From Callaeas wilsoni (lineage: Eukaryota > Chordata > Aves > Passeriformes > Callaeidae): 64,000 bases of DNA. Below are positions 1-10,700 of this stretch, in pieces. Made by a program: the position numbers and the translations under genes. The stretch lies in the NCBI GenBank assembly GCA_013398955.1, contig VWPU01012691.1:124001-188000 (forward strand). Direction: 5' to 3'. The stretch's first letter is position 1, and each line of letters opens with the position of its first letter. A model generated the notes under the pieces. The model ran no database searches and had not been told where the DNA came from. It was given only the letters and a program-made list of their open reading frames with translations.

Positions 1-144
1 CAACATTTTAATGAAAATATACACATATTTCTTCTTACCTATGTTTAAAATCAGTCACTTCATCTGCCATTTATCCCCTTACACAATCTTATAAAAATAG
101 TACTTTTTTCCCCCAATTCCAATTGTACCTGACAGACAAGCAGG

Positions 145-208
145 AATTGTTATCTTCATTTTATAGGTGGGAGATTATTGCCCAGGAAACTTCAGTTACA
201 GAGGTTTT
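145..208 (-). repeat. MIR-like SINE fragment
   Basis: The minus strand resembles the 3' half of the ancient MIR SINE. On the plus strand this reads as a TTATCTTCATTTTATAGGTG block followed, after about 14 extra bases, by a GGAAACT...ACAGAGGTT block. These correspond to the MIR sequences often seen as TTATCCCCATTTTACAGATG and GGAAACTGAGGCACAGAGAGGTT. The match is by eye and degenerate, as expected for a very old amniote repeat. Confidence 0.42.
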
Positions 209-1199
209 CCAGTACAGAAAACTGGTCTCTCTTAAATTCCTCTATACTGCTTCAGAGCTCAGGTTTCAATCAAGTTCCATAATTAACCTAATTAATCTAC
301 AATTTAGAACTTGGACAGAAACAAACATTGTGAAGTAAAAGACAAAGAAGATAATATGCCATTCTTGCCTTCCCCATATTTTCTGAGTAACTTTTCCTTA
401 TATTTTAAGGAAAAAATCTCTGTTCAACTAAAGTGTTAAAATATTATCCTATAAATACTTCCAGCAAGCAACTTCTCGGCATGGGTTAGGCTCTACTTGG
501 AAAACTATTGTCATCCAGGAGACAACCTGTAGTTTTAAATGACTAGGCTGTCAGTTCTTTAGCTCTCTGCACTTGCTTTTTCTGCTTTAGTGAATAGTAA
601 CAATTACACGACAAACAGCATGTTATTTCCAACTGTGGATTTTTGACAGAAATCTTTGTGATACAAATATTGCAAACTTCCATTCATTTGCATGGTTAAA
701 TTCTATGCAGATTTTTAAAGCCTTAAGAACCTTTTAATAAAGCCTGCAGTCTTTAGAATTTGGAAGAAAACCGGAATCTTTTCAAAAGTATTTTTATTAA
801 AATGGAACGCTTTAAACAGTGCAGATTTGTTTTGGTTTTTTGTCTTTGGTTTGTTGTTTTCTTTTTCCTACTAGCTTTGCTAGATTTGTGTTGAGATTTG
901 CAAACAGTATATTTCATACCCTGGAAAGGGTATTGTCAGCAATAAGGATTAAATATTAAACAATTCTGCCCCTGAAAACATTTATAAATCACTTTTTTTC
1001 TGAATTTAAGAATGAACATGCAACATTATATCTAGCAAATAAACATGGAAATATTATAATTGAGTAAAGCTTGAATGTCATTTATGAAGGCTGCTAGAAG
1101 CCATAGATCCTACTCTGATTTGGCAGGAAGCACTTTTAAAAATTCACCATAAGCATTTAATTTTTGAAGGACAAGTAGGGATTTAAATCATTCATCAGT

Positions 1200-1450
1200 G
1201 TCAGGTTTGAAAGATGTGTGCTTGGGTTCCTCTGCTCCCCGTTCTGCCTTCTCTCCCAGCTGGAACATGAGCTGTGCTCCAGGTGCCGCTTTCTCCGGCC
1301 CCTGACGGAGCAGCAGCGGCCCCGGGAGAGCCCCCGTCACCCCAGGGTGCCCCTCTCGGGGTGACACTCCCTCCCCAGCCTTTGGTGACATCCCAATTAC
1401 CCTCTGCAAGGGCTGGTGGTGTAAACAGCTGAGGGACGAGGCTGCACTGG
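1200..1450. other. GC-rich patch with inverted repeat
   Basis: This short patch is far richer in G and C than its flanks. It contains an 8-base inverted repeat, GTCACCCC at 1336-1343 and GGGGTGAC at 1358-1365, separated by 14 bases. Overlapping open frames on the minus strand here (73 and 111 codons) are explained by low stop-codon frequency in GC-rich DNA. I recognise no repeat family or exon. It could be a decayed transposon piece or a small regulatory patch. Confidence 0.4.
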
Positions 1451-3530
1451 GGATTTTGGTGAGGTTTCGTATTTTGACAAAGGAGAAATTGTGCTCTTAG
1501 CGTGGGGTTACATCCCCAAGCCACAAAGAAGTGCAAGCCCCAGGTTAATTTTGCAACCCTGCTGAGTTTTTACTGTATTTGCCCAAATTTCTCTCACTGT
1601 GCAGTCACCTTCCATGAGAATTCATCCTTTAATTTTTGTTTTCTGTTAATATATTTTCTTTTATTTCCAAAGTCGTTTTGAGCAGTTCTAGTCCTTACAC
1701 TCATGACAAAGTCTGCAGCTGTGATTTTATGAACGGAAGTCTTTTATTTTGTGTTCTTTATCCAATGCAATTAATGAATGTAACAACAAGCAAAATGAAT
1801 TTTTCATCAGGGTTAGAGTCTTTATTAACATATTTTTTTGCATTTATAGATACATTTTAACCAATGAAGAGAATTCCCTGTACCTGTTGAGGCTGTTTGA
1901 TTTCCATTAAAAAATTTTAACTGAATCCTGGTCTTTTCCATAGATACTCTTACATCAACAGACACCTGGTATATTTTACAATACCTGCACACTAATTAAT
2001 GGTCTTATTTGAAATAAAACATTTGCTATCCTGACCACCTTTAGTGATGGTTTCCTAGCAACCAAACCACCTCAAACGTTGACCCTTATAAGATGTCCTT
2101 TATCATTCAAGAGGTTAATTTTTTGTATACTTTCTAAACTAAAATTAATTCCTTTACATATATATTATTCACGTTCTGTAAAATATCTTTATTAATTTTC
2201 TCAATGTCTTTTTAAGAGTCAAATGATAGATTCAGAAAACTATCCTAAAATTCAACACAAACTCAACTATAAAAATAAAAAGAAGTTGTTGCACTCCAAA
2301 AAATAAATCAATTATTTCAGTTACTATTTTGTTTATTCCAGTTTCTGTAAAAAAAAAATTCTATGATTGCATCTCAATAAAAATCTAATGTTTTAGTCTA
2401 AAAAATCACTTCAAATTGGAATGAATGTTCCCACCACAAAAGTTAGTTTATTCTGGGTTGGAACTGAAAAATTCAAAACCTATTGCTTTCTCTAAAAAAA
2501 TTTCAACACCATCTCAAGTGTCATTGTGCTTAAAGCTGAAACAGCAATATTTTGGCTGCCTGGAATTTTTAGATTATGGATGTCATTTTTCCCCATTTAT
2601 TTCTCTTTTGTCAATTATTTTCTTACTGGAAATCCTTGGTAAAAGTCAAAGAATTTTAAATAACCCTTTTTTTAGAATTTTTGCTTTCCCCACTGATGAA
2701 ATAACAGAAAAAGAGGGAGAAAGACAGAGAAATAAGAAGGGAAAAATAAAGAAGAAAAGGAATATCAAAAATTCTCAAATCCTAGATTGAATTCAGAAAA
2801 TTGAAATGATTTCTAGATTGTTTGGGTTTGTTGTTTTTTCTTTTAATAATTTGTGGATATAACCAGACTGTTATTTCCAATGTTTTCACTGTAATTAAAA
2901 AACTGACTACCTTTAAACATTGGCTAAAACACTCAAGCCCCTGGCTGGGACACAGGCATTCAGGTGATGCTATTTTACCTGTGTGGGGCCAGGACCATGC
3001 ACAGCCACAAGTAAAATAGATCTTTGAGAGACCCTTGCATGGCAGTTCTCAATATGTTTGGGTTTTTTACCTCATCAGTACTGTGGGGGCGATTTATTAA
3101 CACACATTAAGATAATTCTGAAGCAACCCTTGAGTCATATCATAAGGTTTCATTCAAGATATTATTCAAACTGCCATAGTATATTGGGGAAAGGGGTTAT
3201 TTCAGTGGAAACTAGAAAATTAAGTAGTCCCTGCAGTAAACAAATTTTATCCATTTTATTTCTCTGTCAACAGAAAAACATCAACCAGCACTAGTTTGAT
3301 GTCAGCAGAATGGCTTTCTCAAACATTAAAATTCTTTCTCCTATGCATCATTGCAAATATTTTCTGTTATTTGTATGGGTTCAGATTCTTAGTCCATTAT
3401 TATTCACAATTTTTTCGTTAAAATTACTACTTAAAGATTGGCCTGCTTACAGCGGTTGCTCCCCTCTTTTAATTGTGTTTACTTTCTATTACTAATGACT
3501 GTGCCCCTACTTAGGCAATGATAGCAACAC

Positions 3531-3665
3531 GGCAAAAATCGCCCTCCAATGAGCTCCCACTTCAAACCAACAGAAAAAGGGAGTACTTGGCTCTGATCAA
3601 AGAANTGGGAAAAATCGCCTTCCAACGAGCTCCCACTTCAAGAGTACTTGGCTCTGATCAAAGAA
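3531..3665. repeat. Imperfect tandem duplication around an undetermined base
   Basis: Two near-identical copies lie side by side. Copy 1 is 3531-3604 and copy 2 is about 3607-3665. Both carry AAAAATCGCC, GAGCTCCCACTTCAA and AGTACTTGGCTCTGATCAAAG. Copy 1 has about 16 extra bases (3567-3582 region) that copy 2 lacks, and there are a few substitutions. An N at 3605 sits exactly between the copies, so the duplication may be a biological tandem duplication or an assembly join of alleles. It contributes to a 138-codon open frame (3518-3934) that I do not regard as a gene. Confidence 0.8.
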
Positions 3666-3989
3666 AATCTCTCTGCTTTCAGAGCCGAGTGAGCTCCTGC
3701 ATTAAGCCTTTTGAAAACTTCACAGAAAGAGCAGGACACGATGTACATCTCCCTCTCGGGGGGCTGGAGTGCAAACCCCAGGGTTTGGTTGTGCAACAGA
3801 ACCAAGCAGGATCCAAGGAAACCGTGGGGCAGGGGAGGAATGATTCCTTGTTGATCCAAATCCCAGAGTGGTCCTTTTGGGAAAACTGCCTCACTGAGAA
3901 CATGAAACCCTGTGAAATCTGCTTGTGCCTGTAGGGCTCCTAAAGGTTCTGACTGCCAAGGCTTGGGGCAGGCACCAGTGAGGAGCATC

Positions 3990-4105
3990 TGGAATGATTT
4001 AGGTTGGAAAAGACCTTTAAAATTATTAATTCAAACCGTAAACTCAGCGCTGCCAAGGCCACCACTGAACCATGTTCCTAAGTGCCATACCTACATGTGT
4101 TTTAT
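3990..4105 (-). mobile_element. CR1 LINE 3' fragment
   Basis: This reads as the reverse complement of a CR1 3' end. A tail-proximal block with AGGTTGGAAAAGACCTTTAA is followed by the subfamily block with TGCCAAGGCCACCACTGAAC and CATGTTCCTAAGTGCCATAC. The same arrangement occurs in the larger CR1 at 35505-35945. Only about 115 bases remain. It is 5'-truncated, as is usual for CR1, and cannot encode anything. Confidence 0.82.
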
Positions 4106-7100
4106 GTGTTTCGTGGCCTGGCCCCCATTCTCCCAGTTTCACTGTCTGCTAATTCTTCCCTCTTTCATTTGAAAAAACCTTCTCTGGGTTTATCCTGCAG
4201 ATCTCTTGAGACCGGGTGCAGTCCTGTTCACAAGAGCACTACCTGAGTCCTCACATGTAGAGGTTCCACCTAGAGAGTTCCAGTCAATGGGAGAATTCAG
4301 GTGCCTTACTTTATCTCTGTATTTCTGGGTGTTTTTCTGAACCTTTTGGTACCGTGCCTATCTGTGATTCTTTTGCATTTATATCTCTTGCAAAAGGACA
4401 CAGAAAGTGTTAGACATTTCAAATTTTAATTAATGGAAATACGCTTATGGTGCATAATCGGGCTGCTGGGTAAAATTAAATAAATGGACCTTATTTGGAG
4501 ACAGAGCAGAGATCAAGAGATCAAGCAACCAGATTAGACTAGAAAAACATCCATCAATTACCTGTTACTAAAATTAGCTTTGTCAAATGCCAATATGAAG
4601 CTTTTTTCCCTTGAGATCCAGTGCTAGTGCAACAGACTTCTAAGATTAATCATCTTTGAATACTTTTTTGTTGTTATTGTTGGATAAATTTCCAGTTGAT
4701 TGTTTTATACATTAACAAGAGTTTAATTTCAGCAAATTGTTCAGTAAAACAGGTGCTGTTTATTACTCTGCTTTCCTTTGCCAAGCTGCTGTTGGTCTCG
4801 CAGTCAACGAGAAATATTAGTTTAAAAAGCTAAAAAACTTTCATCAAATAAGCGTGGCTAAGAAGACACCAGAGTTCTGCAGAGTACAACCAAGTGCATC
4901 CATTCATTGGCTCACACTCTTGGCTCCTATTGTAGAGATCTATGTTTAAGCATGTTCCTCATTTTCTTAGAAATCTATAAATTATATCCATATCTGTCAG
5001 TCTAACAAATGTTTTAGCCAATACACCGAAGGGAAATTTGACCAGTAGGAATTTAATGGTGAGTAGATATTGAAATGCACAGCAAGGAATACATTAAGCA
5101 TTTCTTTTTAATATTGACAAATGTTTTAAGCAACATACAGAGTTACATCTGAAAGGAAAGAATTGATATCTTCCCTTGTAATCACAGACTATTCACAAAG
5201 AAATACAAAATTAGGAAACTGAAGACACCAGTGGTTACCTCTGTAATTGACTGCATCTTTTTGAGATCTTTCACGTTAACATATTCCCAAAATCAAGTAC
5301 CAGCAGGCACACCAACATGCAGAAAGATCAATATTTTATCTCCTACAATGACTATAATTGCAAATCTGTGCATCTGAATACAGAATCGCTGCAGTTAAGT
5401 GCCAAAGATACTGAACTAGTACTCAAGAAACCTCATATTCTTGTGAATTCCACTAGGAAAGGTTATTCCAGAAGAACCAGGTAAAGAAAATTCAAAATGC
5501 TAGTTATTGTCTGAGGGATATGAATCAAAATCTTTCCCACTTTTGGACTGATGCCTGGTTGGAGTCACACTTAGATGGAACAGGCAATGGTAAACACTAC
5601 TGTGGCTTGGGAAAAGAGGTAGGATCTTGCAATATATTGACTAAAATATGCTAAATTTTAAAGAAATCTCGGCACTGAACTCAAGCAAAATCTATAATGA
5701 AGATGAAGCCGCAGTGGTGGATTGCAAGCATATCTGAAAGCCATAAGCCACATCCATTCTACACACAGCAAAATGAAGGAATAACTGTAGTACACAGATT
5801 TCTATTTTTAGCAAGATAATCTGAAGTAAAGCTAGAGCAGATATGTCTATAGGTAGAATAATCAGACTCTCCTGTTGCTGTCTGTACCTGAAGTGGAGGT
5901 TACCAGTTAAAATGCCTGCTCAGGAAAATCCTAAATTAAGTGTGACTTTTAAAAGCTGGAAAAACATGCATATATAAAATAGCGTTCAATGTCACAAATG
6001 TATCTCCCCCTTTTCTGAAAAGCAGGACAGTAAACACTCCATGATGTTATGCTAAATCTAAGCATGTTTTGCAAATAATTCCCTCTGACAGCAAACTGGT
6101 TCTATCAAAGCCACCCACTGTCTCACCAACATTATAATTCAATTTAGCTGCTTTGATGAGCTGGGCATTTTGCAGAACAAATAAATAATTTGTGGGCCAA
6201 GGATCTTGCCTAATAATTTTATGGGTGATGTAATGAGTGACAGCAAGTTACAGTAGTAGAGAAAGAGAGGGCTGAGCTTGGGCATTAAAAATATGCTGTG
6301 ATTATCCAGTCTGAGCATATAAACTGAGTGATGCGCAGGATGTGTACTTTTTTTGCTTTTTATGAGACAAGGCAGAATTCTGAACAGTAGTTTTTCTATG
6401 ACTTTGCTACTGAGATTTTCATAGCTATCTCATTAAAAATCTGATCATTTGCATGCACAATATAAAGAAATGCTGTATGGCTGCCAAGTTTTTAAAATAT
6501 ATTCCAAAAAAAAAATACCAGAAGGAAAGCATAGAAACATTGCTGCGTGTAAAACAGTCAAATAAAAGTCCATAAATAACTACTGAGAAGGAAAAAAACC
6601 CTGAATTTTTTAGATGATTTAAAAATTAAGGGGCAATTTAAAGTAATAGTGGTATACCACATTTTTAGCTGCTTTCCTTTAGATTTCATCTGGTAAATGC
6701 AATTAATTTTTCTTCAAGATAACACACAAGGGTATCCACAAAGTGTTGAAACATGGAAAGCTCAGGGGGGACCTCCATGGAGAAATCAATGCTCACTAAG
6801 TAAGGATATGAAGTTACATCAAAGTAGCTACTCTGCACCAATTCTTAATGTAGACAGTGTCCTTTGCTACATCCTCTTTATGTTCCTAAGGGAATTAAAT
6901 TAAAATTCTAGCTGTCCTAATTTCCCCATGGGGTGAATGGGTAGAAAGAAGCATGTCCAGGAGGGGAGGCAGATGTGAAATGGACTGTACTGTGCTGTTG
7001 GAATGGTTTTCTCTCTCTGCTGCTTTTATAGGGGGGAAATAAACTGAACTGACTTCAAAGAAACATTCATTCCTTAAAACAGAAATAATTTTTTTTACCA

Positions 7101-7547
7101 TGAAGACTCAGTTTTGCCAAGAGGATGTGTTGCATCTCACCTGCTATAGAAGCTGACTTTGATACAAGCCTTCTGGTACCAAGGACAATAATTTTTCATC
7201 ACGCTTTTTCCTGTTACTAAATTCCGGTGCTAATGGTGCCAGAGATCACAGTGCATATTGTCCATATGTAATTTCTGATTTTTTTCTTTCCTGGTGGCCT
7301 CTGCCATATGTGAGCACGTAGGTTCCTGTCATGATAGTTGAACTGTGTCTGTTTTCTAGTATTAATTCTCACATTTCCCTTACATTCTTCCAAGTTCCCT
7401 CAGCCTTAGAATGGGATTCATCTCACTTAGTCCAATCATCTAAAAGTTAGACACTCAGTCAAAGCCAGTCATGGAAGAGCCCTCTGTCCTCAAAGAGAGA
7501 GGCAGACAGAACAAATCCTGAAATCATGCAGTACTTTAGGCAGACTG
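4106..7547. other. Repeat-poor AT-rich DNA, no gene
   Basis: No CR1, LTR or gene is recognisable across about 3.4 kb. The sequence is AT-rich but not simple-sequence. It includes stretches of the texture typical of vertebrate conserved noncoding DNA, for example around 6130-6500, where ATTTGCAT (6447-6454) lies near several TAAT cores. Whether any of this is conserved cannot be judged from one sequence. Confidence 0.6.
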
Positions 7548-7712
7548 TGCCTGATCTAGTCCAACCCCAAGCCCAATGGAGCATTAATTTTGACACTGGA
7601 TAATGTTGCCTGGAATATTTTTCAGATGAGTTATGAAAATTTCCAAGAATGGAGATTCCATAAACCCATCCAACCTATCCTAGTGCATAGCCATTCTTTC
7701 TGCAATTCTTTT
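7548..7712 (-). mobile_element. Old, diverged CR1 fragment
   Basis: A degenerate CR1 3' region in reverse orientation. GATCTAGTCCAACCCCAAGC matches the CR1 block after the tail. AATTTCCAAGAATGGAGATTCC matches the CR1 'TCTCCAAGGATGGAGACTCC' block, and CCATCCAACCTATCCTAGTG matches the block around 'GGGCAACCTGTTCCAGTG'. Divergence is higher than in the other CR1 pieces here, so this is an older insertion. It is not coding. Confidence 0.6.
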
Positions 7713-10700
7713 TCCCCACGTACCCAAAAAATGTCCCGTTTGGGTTTTTTCACATCGTGTGTCACTGTCCTTTAGCATGGAGAGCTGCTTCTGTTCCAGG
7801 GGACTCTGCGAAACATCAGCACTCACATCTTGCTTTAGCAGAGTGAAGGTGATTTTCCAGTGAGCTGTGAAGGTTTTCTTTTTCTCTCCTTCACTTGGGC
7901 TAACATGACTGTTGTGGTTTGTCATGAGTGTCTAGATTGTGGTTAGATGTGGAAATACAGTAATAGATGCTTTCACGCAAAGATGGAAGGTTGTGACACC
8001 AGTGTCAAACCAACTATTTCAGCATTCCCCAGCGATGCATCAAAATGTCAAAATAGTGACAGAAGTTGAAAAGCATCTCTAACAGGGGAGAACCCTGAAC
8101 ACACCTTCCAAAGAAAGAAAAAGGCAAGGCAGTTGCATTTGTAGTCTGAAACGGAGTGTCCTCTTAATGGTACAGCACAGGTTCTGGTAATCTAGTTTGG
8201 AAGGGCAATCAACTGGGCATGCAGTCAGGTGTAAACTGCACATTTCTTTGTGTACTAATCATCAGTGTATGCAAAATGTCTGAGATAATTAACAATTATA
8301 TAATTTAAGGAAAATGGAAGAGAGTTATGAAAGTAGCAAACATTCTGGCAGAACAAAACAAAATTAAGTACCTGGCATAATGAAGTAGAATTGAGAATCA
8401 AGAACCAAGAACATTTGCTAAACTTTTAGTCTTCTTCTGGGGATCTACAGTATCTGTGATTTTGCTGTACTTTGTTTATACTCTGGTAGCATAGTTATGG
8501 CCCAACGTGCCAGATGAAAAGCACACAATAATAATTAATCCTTGAACTACAGAATTTGCAACACAATTAACTGTGATGAGCGAAGAATTGAAGACTTGCT
8601 TTGGGGATATGTAATCTTACTTGGGACTAAAACAAGATTTGCCCCCAGTTACACTTACAGTCATTAAGACACAAAGAATCAAATAATCTGCTCAAGTTTG
8701 CAGAACAGATGCAGCAATTCCACGAACTGATCAAATATTTCTCAGTCCTATAATGCGCTTCAGACCAACTGACATTTCCTATTTCTTCTTTTAATAACTA
8801 TGTGAATAGAGTCGGGGCAAGAAGCTGAATTTCTTTTCTGCTGAACATTTAGATGAAAAAAGCAGCCCTGAGTTGCTTATTCCCCGAGGAGATGTTTCCT
8901 AACTGGACTGCTGAGGTACCACAGTGCATAGCTGAATAAACCAGGATGGCAAGCACTGAATTCATTTTTTTTAAGTCCTAACCCATGGCTAAAGCTGTTT
9001 TAAGCATGTTTTGGGAATTCAAATCCCATGATCTATATTTAAGCCCATATTAGCTTTCAGTTTAACGAGGGTCTGAATAACGCCTCTTAGCTTTACTTGG
9101 TTTGCTTCACATGGCAGTATAGAAGTCAGAGAATTATTTAAGTAAAAATGAACTCAGTGTTCTTTATTGCTGAAATCAAAGTAATTTTTTTGTTTTCTTT
9201 AGTTTAACATTTCCTGGAAGAAACAACAGTCTAATAAAACCTGCAAACGCAATAACACAATTAATTAAGCCGGTTTTTTGGGGTTTTTTTGTAACAAGGC
9301 TGGTTTTTAAAGAATTTCTTAATGTTATTTTCCAATTTATTAAGGTGACAGTTATGTTAGTTACTAGCAATTAGTTCCATCAAACTTACATCATCATTTA
9401 CTTACTATGGTCTAACACTGAGTTATATAACAAGACTGCAATTCGCTGCTGACCAAAATCAGTTTTAGCCAACAGTGGAAACCTCCTTTTTAAATATAAC
9501 TATCACATTTTCATTCTCTTTTTTAACTAAGTAAAAAGGCTCCTCACAGCCATGCTGTTAGCAGGATGATTTCTAGGCCAATTCATCACCATAATCCACT
9601 TATCCCAAGCAACCTTCTCAGGCCTACAGATTGTCTGCTGGTCTTTCTGAAAAATCTGAAATGCCTCAGTAAGGCGAACAAGTGACTGTCTCAAAACAGT
9701 CTTGCCAAAGGTATTGTAAATCCTTATAACATTCAGTAGAGGAGGAATGTTTGAGCAGGTACCGAGATGAACCTGACACCACTCAAATATCATAGGGGTA
9801 CCTTTGTGTACCTGTTCCCTACAATCAGTTTTGCTAAACATGGAACAGAGTTTTCAGTGCTGGAGCACTTAAAATTCAATCACTTTTTTTTTTTTTTTTT
9901 GTGAGATGTGACTTTGCCCAGCCCTCTGTTGAGAGATTTCATATCTAAAATTCAAGTGTTGCTAGAAAATGCTATTTGCATTAGGTGGTAGTTGACTTAC
10001 CCAGCCACACAGGAGAGGAATCAAACACTTCCCTCTTGTAAGAGCAAGGTTCTTTTGGACACATTGGCGGATGATTCACTCTGCAACCATCTTCCATCAC
10101 CAAAAATATCAAAGGTCTATTTTAAAAAGAGGCCAAAATGCTTTGTCTATTTCACAGCCAAAAACTACCGTGAGATTAATTTTCTTCTATAAAGGCACAA
10201 AGTTCAAGTTACTAAAATTAGCAATTGTTTCACCTCAGCCTCTTCTCTATGGTCCTATTCAAAGCAGTATTGTTTAGTGTTTCAGTGCCTGCTGCTTAAA
10301 ATGTAATATTCCCCATTTAATGTGTCAAAAAGCTTTAGCTAATTATTCTCATAGCAAGGATAATCGTACCAATTATGATTCTTTAAAAAGAATGGTGGAA
10401 ACAAAGAGTGGAGATAAGATTTAGCAATGACAAGACAAATTGGGGACGCAGGGGAATCTTAAATGTTGAAAACCTCCAGTGGCCTCTTTTTTACAGAAAA
10501 TAATAAAATTACAGCTTTTTGAAAGGGACAAGTTATCGCTGTGCAAACCTGGGGAATTGTGACAAAGTTCCTGTTGGTTTGGAATGAAGATCATGAGTGT
10601 CCCTCCAGCCTCAAAATCCAGGGCTGTAGCATATAACATAGAGTGAGATCTAATATTTGTGCTGTCAGCTACCTGGGATTGACGGGCAGTGGAATTTTAG

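Larger units (their letters stand above)
1..3530. other. AT-rich noncoding DNA, no gene
   Basis: No protein-coding exon or RNA gene is recognisable here. The sequence is AT-rich and mostly unique. Visible local structure includes a T-rich stretch near 800-860, an octamer-like ATTTGCAT at 686-693, an A/T-rich block at 2140-2420, a purine-rich tract at about 2703-2765 and a GC-rich patch at 1200-1450. Open frames of 60-121 codons occur but contain no domain I recognise and sit in compositionally skewed DNA. Confidence 0.7.
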
